A stretch of DNA of 64,000 nt from Spirometra erinaceieuropaei (GCA_902702965.1 CACRXP010000114.1:899133-963132), one strand, 5' to 3'; shown: positions 1 to 10,865, numbered from the stretch's first letter. A program made the numbers and translations. Notes: a model not told the origin generated them from the sequence alone.

Positions 1-991
1 ACGTGCGATGCCGCAGACGGTCAGGCTAATTCAAGTCGTTCCCCCACTAACGTCCTGATTCATGGTGTGATTCGGCAACTCCCTGGGATGACTAAGCAGT
101 TCTATTTGCGGATAGCATTATTTATTCTCTATCTCTCAGACGGGCAGTTCAAAAGGCGTCCTTAACAAACACACTGTCGGCAAGCTGCCGTGTTTTATGG
201 ATGCAAAAATGCGCTCGAATAACTAACACGATCCCTTTTTCTGCCAAAACAATACTGCACAATCTAACAGCCTGACATATGCGATCCCTTATAGATATTC
301 GGATGGCAAACCGACCGAATAGAAGCACTGCTTTGGTTTCCGGCTTTATGCTCACTGATATGGGGGATACTTAGTCGCACTAGAGTGGCGTGCAATGACC
401 TAGGGGATCTACTGGTACCATTGTGCTTCAGTACTCAAACTTGACCACCGTCAGCTCTCGCTCATAGGCCAGTATTATAGGTCGACTGGCATTACCTTTT
501 CTTTTTCGGGAATGTCCTTCTGTTTTTAAATAAACATTTCCGCTTAGCCTTCTCGATTATTGATTTCTGGTTGTCACGCAACTGCCTCTGTGGAGTTGTA
601 GACACTTATCTCCTATACAGAAGGGCAGTATCCATGTCCATCCCCACACAGGTGATATGCAGCATGTGAAATATGTTAAAATGCCTGTCAGTCGATTTGG
701 ACAGAAAAAATCCTTTGTTAAACTGCTGATGGGCTAAACGTTTTCTGATTAAATGGGAGACCATCATGTCTCGGCTTTCCCGTGTACCTTGATCTTGCCG
801 GCTTTTATCGAAGTACCGAGTAGGTTTCCAGCAAAATTCAAACAATCGTTATTTATAAACGACTAAAATACTCGACGCAGAGAATAGCCACCTTCCTCAA
901 GAAGCATTTCAGCACACAGTCACTAGTTTCTGCGATATAATTTGACGTTGTTATGCTCAATAGAAGCAAAGAGACGAGTCCCAGGAAGTAG
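1..991. other. No recognised gene (left edge)
   Basis: Only short open frames occur here (the longest is 79 codons on the minus strand at 606-845). None resembles a known domain and no repeat of other parts of the window was noticed. It ends where the left arm of the first Penelope-like element starts. Confidence 0.5.
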
Positions 992-1424
992 TCTTGAAGA
1001 AGGAGACACTATCGCCGGGACAAGAGCTTTATTAGCCTGATGTTTCGGATTCCTACTCGAATCCATCATCACAGACAAAAATTAGAAACGGGTGGTTGCT
1101 GCACAAGGGGCTGCGGTATTTATACGATGCAGTAGCCATGCTACCGCATACCTATGAACATTCACGGCTCCCCCCTTCATCCGGGATCGTCGCACTTGGT
1201 GTGATCATTGCTTGGTGGCCGACATTCGAGTCGATAATTGCTGCAATTTCATCACGTGCGTTGGATGTTGGCGTGACGATTGCTCGACCATCTGACGCAC
1301 CGACCCCGGTGTTGGGAAAAGTGTTCACCTCTGCCCTCCCCGCATGGCTTGTTACTCCGCCTAGGTGAAGTTTTAGCACGGAGTATGGAATGGGAAGCTC
1401 GTTGCACTTGTTGATGGACTGGGG
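992..1424 (-). repeat. Left inverted arm of PLE-A1
   Basis: Reverse complement of 2089-2519. Reading on the minus strand it has the end of the GIY-YIG frame, a non-coding tail, a hammerhead-like motif and a CTTCTTC end. The open frames seen on both strands here (1096-1379) are fragments of that tail and not separate genes. Confidence 0.88.
1035..1076 (-). ncRNA. Hammerhead ribozyme relic (PLE-A1, left arm)
   Basis: On the minus strand a stem I half (GUCU, pairing with AGGC), a degraded core (GUGAUGA where CUGAUGA is expected), a six-pair stem II (GGAUUC/GAAUCC) and GAAAC follow each other. The cleavage triplet reads AUC instead of GUC. The layout matches the small hammerheads described in Penelope-like elements, in which stem III is almost absent. 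The altered core suggests it is dead. Confidence 0.6.
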
Positions 1425-1433
1425 GCAAGTAGG

Positions 1434-1492
1434 GTAGGAATCCGAAACGTCAGGCTAATAAAGCTCTTGTCCCGGCGATCGTGTCTCCTTCT
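1434..1492 (+). repeat. Direct-orientation fragment of the PLE-A end
   Basis: Nearly identical to 2454-2511: it starts inside the hammerhead stem II loop, includes GAATCC, GAAACGTC and the AGGCTAATAAAG tail, and ends CTCCTTCT. It lies between the inverted left arm and the coding part, so the upstream junction of this PLE is a head-to-head joint of two element ends. Confidence 0.8.
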
Positions 1493-1622
1493 GCGTTTAC
1501 CCCCTTCATCGTCCTCAAACACTCTAACCCCAAGCAATATTCACTCCTCACCTGTGACCCCTTTATACCTATGCCAACCGTAGTGGACGCCATGTTCCTT
1601 TTGGCTTTGAAGACCCGCCAAT

Positions 1623-2306
1623 GGCTACCCGCGCAACTTCGTCGACCGGTGCATACGCAAAAGGGACGAAAGGCCTAACCGCATGGACACCTAATCTTGG
1701 CGGGCACTTCCGTATGTCAAGAACGTTTCGGAAGCTGTCGGCCGCCTTCTCGCACCACTTGGGATTGGAGTGGCACACAGACCGGAGGCAACCATCAGGC
1801 GTCTGCTCATGAAACAGAAAGACCCACTGCCACGGCTAGAAACGTCTGGAGTCGTTTATCGGATCTGGTGCAGTTGCGGACAAAGCAACTACGTCGGAGA
1901 AACCGGAAGACAGCTCCGAACGAGAATGGCCGAGCACGCGGCAGCGGTGCGCAGAAATGACGCCAGTTCGCAAGTTGCGGCTCATTCGACGAGGTCCGGC
2001 CACACATTCAAATTCGATGAGGCCGAAATTCTCGCAAGAGGTGACAACCGCGTGAGTCGGGAGCTACTGGAATCATGGTTGACTGGGTCCCAGTCCATCA
2101 ACAAGTGCAACGAGCTTCCCACTCCATACTGCGTGCTAAAATTTCGCCTAGGCGGAGCAACAAGCCATGCAGGAACGCAGAGATCAACACTTTTCCCAAC
2201 ACCGGGTTCGGTGCGTCAGATGGTCGAGCAATCATCACGCAAACATCCAACGCATGTGATGAAATTGCAGCAATTATCGACTCGAATGTCGGCCATCAAG
2301 CAGTGA
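1623..2306 (+). pseudogene. PLE C-terminal region: RT-endonuclease linker and GIY-YIG nuclease
   Basis: One reading frame runs through this interval with a single in-frame TAA near 1690. The first part (YPRNFVDRCIRKRDERPNR and then LPYVKNVSEAVGRLLAPLG) is the linker typical of PLE proteins after the reverse transcriptase. The second part (VVYRIWCSCGQSNYVGETGR, about 1845-1905) is the GIY-YIG endonuclease with its Cys-rich entry, followed by RTRMAEHAAAV, HSTRSGHTF and the ELLESW...SINKCNELPTPY end near 2130. Sequence after about 2140 is the terminal arm read through by chance. The GIY-YIG domain nicks target DNA to prime reverse transcription. With no RT and one stop this copy cannot act. Confidence 0.9.
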
Positions 2307-2519
2307 TCACACCAAGTGTGACGATCCCGGATGAAGGGGGGAGCCGTGAATGTTCATAGGTATGCGGTAGCATGGCTACTGCATCGTATAAATACCGCAG
2401 CCCCTTCTGCAAAAACCACCCGTTTCTGCTTTTTTGTCTGTGATGATGGATTCGAGTAGGAATCCGAAGCGTCAGGCTAATAAAGCTCTTGTCCCGGCGA
2501 TCGTGTCGCCTTCTTCAAG
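2089..2519 (+). repeat. Right terminal arm of PLE-A1
   Basis: Direct-orientation partner of 992-1424. It starts within the end of the GIY-YIG frame and continues through a non-coding tail to a hammerhead-like motif and a CCTTCTTC end. Confidence 0.88.
2436..2477 (+). ncRNA. Hammerhead ribozyme relic (PLE-A1, right arm)
   Basis: GUCU (2436-2439) pairs with AGGC at the 3' side as stem I. A core GUGAUGA and a perfect GGAUUC/GAAUCC stem II follow, then GAAGC and GUC|AGG. Core position C3 and the A of GAAA are changed, so activity is doubtful. The related copy at 12526-12567 keeps CUGAUGA, which shows what the family motif was. Confidence 0.62.
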
Positions 2520-2776
2520 TTGTTATGCTCGTTTGGAGTCGGATAATCTTCATTCTGAGATTTTAGCCCTATGGTGTGGAAGTTAAGCTTTGTGTATCCA
2601 CTAAATGACAAACGTTTCGCCATTATCGTGACTGGATAAAGATAAAGCCAAGACACACATCTGTCTACGTGAATGCTGCCGATATTTCCCAGGCAGTTTC
2701 ATAGCCTATTTAAAGCATACTAATCACATACTAATATACTTCCAGAATATCAAAGTTTGGGTCAAAATGAGAGAAG

Positions 2777-3562
2777 AGGAAAGGGAATGTGACTGCCGTT
2801 TAAAGGCTGCTCTGGCGAAACTGTAAGTCGATAGGAGTTAGTTATGTGGTCCTGGTTCCAGATATAAGCGCAATGCGGCGTTGGAATTAAGGGAAGCCGA
2901 CGAGCGATGTTGAAATCGTTAGTGGGAAAGTAGCCAAGCTAGAACAGGTAAAGGCAACCTTATGTTTCTGTTTAGACTTAGGGCTAATTTTAGGGTTTTT
3001 GTTAGTCTCTGACTGAGAATCGCGTTTAGGGTTAGAGTTTGTTTTCAATTTAAGAGTTCAATCTAGAGTTCAGGTTTGTCTTGAGGTTTAAGCTTACGTT
3101 TAATGTGGGGTTTGGGAAGGGTTACGGTTAAACTTAAAGTTAGGGTTTGGGTTGCGACTATGGTTAAGATTAAGGCTATGTCTGGGATTTGCGTCAGGGT
3201 TAAGGTTAAGCTTAGGGTTAAGGCTAGGGTGGTTGGTAGGTCAAGAGTTAGGTTTATTGTGAAGTGTAGGTTTAGCGTTTGATTTATAATTACGTAGAGA
3301 ATGAGGTTTGCTTTTGCGGTTACGATTAGATTTGGGGTATTGCTGACACGCGTCTCCTGGCATCCAGGTTATCTGCGAGGATTCTAGATTTCCTTCCTTC
3401 TCGTGGCAGACGTGCCCTACATCAGGTTGTCTTTTCAGTTTCAGCCTCGACAAAATACCCCACTAAACGATTTCAGCATCCCCCTCCGGGTGAGTTTGCT
3501 TTCAATGTCCACATGACGCTTAAACTTGAGAGCAGGACAGCTTAACCGACCCTTGCCAAGAA
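2777..3562 (+). repeat. Interspersed ~790 bp repeat with telomere-like core, copy 1
   Basis: The same unit recurs at 7139-7934. Conserved flanks (such as GTTGAAATCGTTAGTG on the left and TTTCAGCCTCGAC plus GATTTCAGCATCCCCC on the right) enclose a variable core of degenerate TTAGGG/TTAAGG/TTTAGG words (about 2980-3340) on the plus strand. No reading frame is conserved. It is best described as a non-coding dispersed repeat with an internal telomere-like minisatellite. Confidence 0.75.
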
Positions 3563-5364
3563 ATCCAATAATCTCTGCATTACACTCTTTACCCGCTCGC
3601 TGGCGAAACTAAAGTCTATCATAGGACATTGGTAGCTAAAAAGTATTCTCTGTGGTCGAACGATTAGTTAAGTTCAAAATATAAGCCGTCTCTCCCGTCT
3701 GCGTGTAAACTTTTAGAATGATGACAACAAAATGTACAAGAAGCCGGAGACTAAAAGACTCTCGGGAAAGCTGCAGTTTCGAAGTGAATATAGCAATCAT
3801 CATGAAATGTACGACTGATGGAATTGCAAATGGATAAGAAAACTGTGAAAACTGTGCTAAGATATTCCAGTCAGGTCACTTAAAAGCATCTTCGCTTATA
3901 GGTATGCCTTGTAAAAGATCGACTTTTTCTACTTGATGTTTTATAAGTCAGCTCCTGATTGACGCGATTCCGTTGATGGTGCCAAGTGGCATGACAGAAG
4001 GGTGGACAACCATGTGAGAATAGCTGCGAAGCCTGAGGTATTTCGGAATATTTCTGACCAGTTATCTTTTTTACATGTATCGCTTGGGCACTTAAGGTTA
4101 TGCAGTATTATCTTTCATTACTTATACTGCAGCATAGCTAACAAATATCCTTATCTCAAGCCTCATTCAGGACATGCCAATTAAAAGTAGGTAAGAAATA
4201 TCCTTCCGTGAGTCAGGTATTTGGACTTCCAAATAGCGCCCGCTGCCGACATTTAGCTTTATTTCGAGATCTATCTTTCCAACGTAATGTAAATTTATTG
4301 TGTCCAAATATTATGCTTTAAGTTCAAGTCTGATTTACCCCCCTAGCGGAGTCCACCTTTCGTGTTCGTGTAGACTCCGACACAAACGTCAGAAGCAGTT
4401 TGACCCCCCCCATGTTTGTCTTAACCAATCAACTATCGAACCTGTTTGTCACCGACAGGCCTTTCACTTTTCCAAAAGCCTGTCAAGGGTCGGCTGCCGA
4501 CAGCATTATTTTAATAAAATGGGATTGCACCGGTCATGCTTTAACTAAAAATGAATTATTAGCACAAATGCATTGCGTATGAAAGAAGGGACCATCGTTT
4601 TTGTCTTGGGCGACCTAATGCAAAACGAATTAAAATAAGGGACCTTCGCAGATCCGACTGCGACCTTTCCATTTGAGCAAACTTTTTCATGGTGCATAGG
4701 TGCACATTTTAGCGATCACGACTTTTTTAGGAATTACAAAGTGACAAAGGACTTTCTTATAAATTGTACGTTAATTTAGGGCAAAGAAATTCCTGTGCGT
4801 TCTATTCATTAACCAAAATCATTTTTCAAAAATTCCCTTTTTGTATAGAGAATATTTTTGAAAATAATTTATTCGGAAACCAGATTTACAAATTCGAGGG
4901 GAAATTTACGCCGCTCTATATCTGGGCAACTTACTGTGTCCATATGTCTTAAACTAATTTATCATCCACATATGGGCTTTTCTACTATAGGGAAGTAATA
5001 TCCAGTTGATGATCGTATCAATCAAGGCATACCGCACATTATAAGTTATTTTTTCTCGAGTGTAAAGCAGGTGGAATAGGATGTGCAGAAGCCAGGTTAT
5101 GTTTGGAAAAAACCCGAATTGGCATGAGTCTAGGGTTGTGTGCTTTAAAACAAACAATTGACAATTTTTCGCAAAAATGCAGCGATATCTTTCTATATTT
5201 GCAGACCTTCCGTAATGGGTCATTGAAAAGCCCAACGACAAATGGTTGTGCTCACTTTTGAGAGCGTTGTAAGATATTTTTTGCATGGTTAAGTCCTTGC
5301 TAATATGTTATTTATAAAACGAACGCACTGAACGTTAGATGCTTCTGCAATATCTCCGACAGGG
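3563..5364. other. No recognised gene; partial restart of the telomere-core repeat
   Basis: At about 3598-3690 the left flank of the preceding repeat begins again (CTGGCGAAACT, a GATAGGA-like block and ATATAAGC are shared with 2811-2870), so two units may once have been tandem. The rest is AT-rich and has only frames below 111 codons, with no recognisable domain. Confidence 0.45.
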
Positions 5365-5525
5365 CAACGAGCTCGTGGCCCATTAGTAGGGCGTTCGACT
5401 CAATGACCAAAGCTCTCGGGTTCGAAACTGAGGTGGTTAACACTTGGGACTAGGTATGTCTGGCTGATGACAGCTAATAAACCAGGAATGGGCATTCCGG
5501 TCTCCCTTGTCTTTGGCGGAATTCT
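5365..5525 (+). repeat. tRNA-derived SINE (family S1)
   Basis: A tRNA-like head has an A box (TGGCCCATTAGTAGGG, 5375-5390) and a B box (GGGTTCGAAACTGAG, 5419-5433). The tail (GGCTGATGACAGCTAATAAA then a CATTCCGGTCTCC block) recurs at 21932-22080, 33696-33775 and 55459-55500. SINEs of this kind are transcribed by RNA polymerase III and moved by LINE proteins. Confidence 0.7.
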
Positions 5526-6033
5526 GTAATCTCCGTTCCTATATTGCTACTCTGCTACCCATTTCTGGTCGTCGAACGAGCCTAAAATAAGTAAAGGCAG
5601 CGTGAACGGTCCCAGTATAAACCGAAAAGCTAGCGCGATTTTTCGTATCAGGCAAATAACCGGCATTTTTAAGGGACATGAAAAGGCAGACCGAACGTTT
5701 CTTTTTTCAGCCTAACTTGGGAGTAGGTAAAATGCGTGGGCGTTTGCCGTCAACGCACCTTGTTAAATATGTAATGGAGCAGTCGTTTAATTAACAGTGA
5801 ATCCATTTATAGCCAACTTTTACTGTGGACGTTGGGTTTTCTCTGCGATGAGGTCCCATGTATGAGTGGATCTACAAATATTACCCAATTTGCTATCTGC
5901 TTTAAAGAGAATGTTCAAGCATTGTCAAATTTGGTAACTGCTTTCAATTAGTAACTGATTTTGTAGGCTTTGATAAGCACATTACACAGAACCTATTTGG
6001 AAACAAGGGAAACCAAAAAGCACTCACCGACTT
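5526..6033. other. No recognised feature
   Basis: Unremarkable AT-rich sequence with no long frame and no match to other parts of the window noticed. Confidence 0.4.
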
Positions 6034-6816
6034 TTAAAGGGCACTCCGAAAGTTGGCGCAAACTAATGTTACTAAAAACGAAATAGCAATTTTGCAGTGC
6101 TTTTGATAGACCCAAAATGCTGCATGTATTAATATATCGGTTAATGACATTAAGATTTCTAAGGCGCTGACCGGTCTGTCAGCACGCGGCTTTGTAAAAA
6201 TGCTCATTGGCCATGAGGTACCTAACAGCCAGCTTAAACAAACTGCTTTTTGCGTTAGATAGCCGCATCTGAAACACTGTGAAAAGGAGAAATTTCGACA
6301 AATTTTCATGAGACTGTGTTGGGAACTAGGCCAAAAAGTAGGATTTTGGATAATCGCAATATATAATATTAGCGCATACTTGATTAGAGCGTAAACTGTC
6401 CAGATGGAGTTTTTCAAACGACGTTGGGCTTCTACCGCCTTAATTGTACAGCTGTTTCCTTGAACGGCTCCCAGGTTCTCTTTAAGCATACGTTTGCTTA
6501 TCTGACACGATTTACAGAGATTTTGGCATTTCCGATTTTGCAAAAAGACGTTATTTCTGAACAATACTTGATTGGCCGTGTTTTTTTTAATTTCCGTGGG
6601 TTGAATAGCAAGTTGGCGTATGCAGTCGTATGCATTGCAATCCTGCAAGAATAAAGGAATTACATACTTCGATTTGCAGCAATGGTGCAGCGAAAATATG
6701 TTCACGTCTATTTTGCAAGGTTTCAAATAACCATTACCACTAATGTCCCAGAATATTGAAATCGTTGAAGTTTGCGCTGGAGATGGCTGTAATTTGGGGT
6801 TATTATTCTGCTCCAA
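6034..6816 (-). other. Unidentified 260-codon open frame
   Basis: This is the longest uninterrupted frame in the window. It starts with TTG after an in-frame TAA at 6826-6828, so it is a stop-to-stop frame and not an ATG gene; it could be an exon or an old coding relic. The product is rich in Cys, Ile, Phe and Lys, shows no domain I recognise, and has no clear signal peptide or transmembrane pattern. On the minus strand a CAG (acceptor-like) lies just after the start and a GTGAGT donor-like site lies 7 bases past the stop, which does not make a clean exon. A frame this long is improbable by chance at this base composition, so it is listed, with low confidence that it is coding. Confidence 0.2.
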
Positions 6817-7138
6817 AAACGGATTTTAAACGTAAAAAATAAGGCATGTGGACAATTTAATTGCTTTTTTAGCTCTAATCATAAGGAGGAAAGTCATACA
6901 GGGTACTAATATACAAGCATATTAATATAAAGTAAACATCAAATGGCTATACAATAAATCAGGCTGCTAGAAAACTACTTTCAAAAATGAATATAAAATT
7001 GCTTCTATTTGGTTACGTTTAAAGCTTCCGTTTTAAGCCCACGCGCTTGAAATGCATTCCTAACTCAGTCTAGTACTCTTCAGCGTTAAAAATTGTCCCC
7101 TGACAGTTAGCTTTTAAACTCTGTAACTCTCAATCCTT

Positions 7139-7934
7139 TGAGGAAATGTGACAAAGCCAAGTGGGTGCTGGATTGTGCGTAAATCGAAAAAAAATTGGCA
7201 TAAAATCAGCCGATAGGGGTCAGTTCCACTGTCCTGATCCTAAGCGTTAGCGGAATGTGGGTTTTGCAAGTAAAGTAAGCCGAATGAGGTTGTTGAAATC
7301 GTTAGTGAAACAGTGCACAAAGCTGAAACGCAGAAGATCATCTGTCGTTTCAGTTTGGTGGAAGGGCTAGTTTTATGATTTAGGTTAGTGTCTGGCTGAG
7401 AAGTGAGGTAAGGGTTAGGGTTTTGTATTACGTTTAAGGGTTCTGATTAGAGTTACGGGTTGGATTGCGGTTTTGGTTTCCGTTTAGTGTGTGCGTTACG
7501 GTTAAGGTTGGGATTAGGGTTTGAGTTAAGGTTAAGATTGGAGTTTGGATTTGAGTCAGGCTTAATGTTACGCTTAAGGTTACGGCTAAGGTTTGTGGTC
7601 AGCTTAAGGTAAGGCTTATTGTTAGGCGTAGGGTTATCTCTAGGTTTGCAACCACGTCAAGGATTAGGTTTGCTTTTGAAGTTTCAATCAGGTTAACCGT
7701 TAAGTTTGGGATTATTACTGCTCCGAGTGTTCTGTAAGCCAGATCTTTTGCGGGGATTTAAAACTTTCTTTAACCTCGCGGCTGATTTTTCATACATCAA
7801 GCTGCCTTTTTACGTTTCAGCCTCGACTACTTTCCTAACTTACGATTTCAGCATCCCCCTTTAGCTTACTTTTCTTTCAATGCCCACATTGCACTTACAC
7901 GTTAAACCAGGACATTGTTAGTTACCCTTGTCAA
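7139..7934 (+). repeat. Interspersed ~790 bp repeat with telomere-like core, copy 2
   Basis: Same flanks as 2777-3562 and the same orientation. The core (about 7375-7720) is a run of TTAGGG-like words, including a perfect GGGTTAGGG stretch near 7410. Outer flanks align while the cores differ in length and phase, as expected of a fast-evolving internal minisatellite. Confidence 0.75.
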
Positions 7935-9560
7935 TCGGTCGTGTATTTCCGGAACTAAATAATTTATTCAGACATTACTATACAAAAGGTAAAAGAGGCA
8001 TTTTTATCGACTACCAGACGCTGGAATCATCTCTGGTTCACTGGTCCTTGTTACACTACTCTCGTTAGAACGGGGTGACTTCCTCTCAGTGTGATCTTTG
8101 CGATACCTTCTAACGTGGGAAATTAGTTATCCTTCCAGAATCCTGACAAGATCGCGTGCGGCGCGAGCGTACATAGGCCCCTGCTTTTGCCTCCAGTCGA
8201 CTTGACGGTGTCTTGTCACGGCAAGAGTCTGCCTCACGATAAACAAATTCACGTGCTGGTCGCCGGTGCCGCACCCATTGCATGGAGCGCGATCGAACAG
8301 CCACTGGAAGTGAAGATTCTTAATGCCACAAATCATAATTCGAGAGAATGCAAAAGACGGGCAATAATCGGACCTTTTTGGGGCGGAATGTTGGGAAAGA
8401 TAAACATCTCGCATGTACTTTGGCGGTCGCTTACAAAAACAGCGCCAAGTCCTTGTCTAAGCCTCCTGGTTTCCAGGACGAGAATGACATGCTGTCCACT
8501 GATGAGGTAGACCAGCGTGACAGAGGAATGTCAGACAACCATCTCATACCATGCTTTCTGGAAGCCCCGCCCTGTGTGGAGTCGTGCAGTTAGCTTGCAA
8601 TTCGAAGTGCTTAAAAGTCAAACATCATTCGTTTTTGAGGTGGCAGCAAATTGGCATATTATGCAGCGATGTAGGTGTCCAAAAAGTTCATCTTTCTGAC
8701 AGAACTTAGAAATTGGGGGCAGGGTCACTCTTCTCTACCCACGTAATGTTAGGGCAAAATTAGAGTAACAACTTCAACCTATGCAGAACTGCCGAATTAC
8801 ACGACAGTTTCATATTAACTCGGAGGGTCATTTTCAATCGTAGCCTATCAAAAAACCACAGCAAAATGCAGCTCTGCTTCAGATGAACACGTCGTAATAA
8901 CGTATTTGAAGGGTTAGCGGCTTGGGAAATATTGAATATGAACGCCAATATAAATGCATATTTAACAGAATATGGTTACATATGGAGAAAATTTGCGACC
9001 CTACGAAATGTGCCAAAATTTGCGAAACATTGCTACGCACATGTAGATCAGCAGGAGCGAATAAACCAAAAGTCCGAATGAATATTGCACGAATTCAAGC
9101 AAAATAATAAATTAATATTACATTTTCAAGAAATAAAAAACTTTTTAGAAAATTAGAGATTCTGAAAACCTTTGAAATCTTGTGAATGAGGAAATTTAAG
9201 TGATAGGTGCACATGCGATCTGCCCATAAAAATCGGAGTATATAAGGAAGCACAAGTACGATAAACTTTGCACTGAAATATTTCCCAAGAATAAGCTTAA
9301 TGTCTACTATGACGATTGACCAACAGTCCACGTTTTGTGTATAGATTAAAAAGCGGCTTAACGGGAATTATGTAGGCCAGTTTAAGTCAGTTTATTAAGG
9401 GAATGAGGCTTTTGCCCTCGAGCTCCCTAGTCATATCGGTAAACAGAAATAAAGTCATCAATTACATCAGCAAATGCGGAAATTCAAAAGTTAGCGGCAA
9501 GTGTGAGCCAGGCGCAAACTGCCGCTGCTGAAACAATCGTAATTATATTTACAGTAGTTT
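7935..9560. other. No recognised gene
   Basis: A GC-richer patch at 8110-8600 is open on both strands (95 codons minus at 8127-8414, 107 codons plus at 8187-8510) but neither product resembles a known domain. The rest is AT-rich. Confidence 0.4.
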
Positions 9561-9564
9561 TTCA

Positions 9565-10150
9565 GCAAATGAGCATCTAGTCTACACTTAAATGATTCGA
9601 CAGTTTCGGGACGAACCACCGCTTCAGGGAGTCCGTTCTATGCCCTAATGACCCTGTGAGAGAAGGCGTTCCGTCGGACGTCCGAATGAGCCAGCTTCCT
9701 CTGCAGTTTGAAGGGGTGACCACGCAGACGGTCAGTCCTGGCCATTTCGAAGAATTTATTAAAGTTTAGGGCGCACTCGCGGCCTCTGACAATCCTGTAT
9801 GTTTGAATGAAATCGCCGCGCAGTTGCCTGTAATTTAGAGGAAACAGATTTAGTTCTGTCAGCCTGGTTTCGTAAGGCAGATGATGAAGATTCTTGACCA
9901 TCTTCGTAGCCATCGCCTGTACTCTTTCCAGTTATTGGTAGTCTTTCGTCAACTACGGTCGCCAGGCCTGGACTGCATACTCTAAGTGAGACCGGACGAA
10001 TGCCCCATAGGTTTTTCCGAACTGTTCTTTATCGATCTGCAAAAATCCTCGCCTCTGCGCAAATAACACCCTAATCGCACTTTTGTTTCGTTTCCACATT
10101 GTTTGCGATGCGGATGACGAAGACAGACGGGGTTTTGCTTGACATCCCCG
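9565..10150 (-). pseudogene. LINE (CR1/jockey-like) reverse transcriptase C-terminus
   Basis: On the minus strand the fragments FLQIDKEQFGKTYGAFVRSH and LEYAVQAWRP are followed by a block with ATKMVKNLHHLPYETRL, LNLFPLNYRQLRGDFIQTYR, a FFEMARTDRLRGHPFKLQ stretch and HRVIRAWNGLPEAVV. This is the thumb and C-terminal region of CR1/jockey-type LINE reverse transcriptases. A stop follows AWRP and the frame shifts at least once. The catalytic fingers and palm are missing, as in a typical 5'-truncated LINE insertion. Confidence 0.85.
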
Positions 10151-10336
10151 ATAGAAACGGCACAGGAATAATAGTTTTCAAAGAGCCACATGCTGACAGG
10201 TCGATTGGTGACCAGAAAATTAGAATAGGGCAGGCAAGTGCAAAAGTAAACATATCAATTTAATAGTAGCAAAAATGCGATTCCCAGGTGGCATATCAAA
10301 GGAAGGATAGGCGTTCGCCGGGAGTGATTTATTGGA

Positions 10337-10383
10337 GGTCCGACGTTTCGGGTAGTTGATTCGTCTACCACTCTTCAGGGACC
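10337..10383 (-). ncRNA. Small hammerhead ribozyme motif (PLE-B, left arm)
   Basis: The best hammerhead in the window. On the minus strand: GGUCC (stem I), CUGAAGA (the CUGANGA core), GUGGUAG with its partner CUACCC around a nine-base loop (stem II), GAAAC, the cleavage triplet GUC, and GGACC closing stem I with five perfect pairs. Stem III would be only AC/GU with no loop, so one molecule cannot form it, but ACGU is self-complementary and two molecules can. That is the small PLE hammerhead class reported to cleave as dimers. One U bulges from stem II. Confidence 0.8.
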
Positions 10384-10496
10384 GGAATGTCCTGCATACA
10401 GATCCCCTTATATGGCGCACTTTGTTCAATGCGTGTCCCGTCAATGCCGGCTGTGTGTCTGTATCCAACCCGCATGTCACCGTGACCTGAATCGCC

Positions 10497-10700
10497 GTGC
10501 GAAGTTTGATCCCAAAGTCGGAGGTAGCAACTCATGCCGCGCAAATGGGACACATCTTCAACTTTGAGGTCGTTGAGATTGTGGGCCGGGGCGGTGATCA
10601 TCCAGCAAGGAAAGTGCAAGAAGCCTGGATGTCCACCGACTGCTCTGTCTACCGCCACATCAAATTGCCTTCCCCTTATCTGACTTCACGAACCTTCTTA
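10497..10700 (+). pseudogene. PLE-B GIY-YIG nuclease, C-terminal half
   Basis: The frame gives ATHAAQMGHIFNFEVVEIVG, then HPARKVQEAWMSTDCSVYRH and IKLPSPYLT. This aligns with the end of the PLE nuclease (the H-x-F, E-AW and SINRC-x-LP-PY blocks of PLE-A1). The GIY and YIG motifs and the zinc-binding entry are missing, so only the last ~65 residues remain. Confidence 0.8.
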
Positions 10701-10865
10701 AGGGGGGACAGTTACGGCGCGGGACAATCGGGGTCGTCAGTCATCTTCGCGGCCGACGGGGGAGATTCAGGTCACGATGACATGCGGTTTGGATGCAGCC
10801 ACACATGCGGCATTGGCGGGTCACGCAGTGAACAAAGGGCGCCATTATAAGGGGAGCTGTGCGCA

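Larger units (their letters stand above)
992..2519 (+). mobile_element. Penelope-like element relic PLE-A1 with inverted terminal arms
   Basis: A 5'-truncated Penelope-like retroelement. Two ~430 bp arms face each other: 992-1424 is the reverse complement of 2089-2519 with a few percent divergence. Between them lie a 59 bp direct-orientation copy of the element end (1434-1492) and the C-terminal coding part (linker and GIY-YIG endonuclease). PLEs encode a reverse transcriptase related to telomerase plus a GIY-YIG nuclease, and are often bounded by LTR-like repeats in direct or inverted order. Here the reverse transcriptase is gone. Each arm carries a hammerhead-type motif near its outer end, and the outer ends run into GAAG/CTTC-rich sequence, as in PLE-A2 at 12500-13235. 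The element is inactive (in-frame stop, missing RT). Confidence 0.88.

Noticed and set aside
1096..1379. Open frames on both strands (90 and 75 codons)
   Set aside because: Inside the inverted arm of PLE-A1; its non-coding tail read in two directions.
5461..5500. CTGATGA in the S1 SINE tail as a hammerhead core
   Set aside because: The tail has CTGATGA and, in other copies, GAAATGGTC, but no stem I or stem II pairing could be built, so it is treated as coincidence or an unknown conserved tail.
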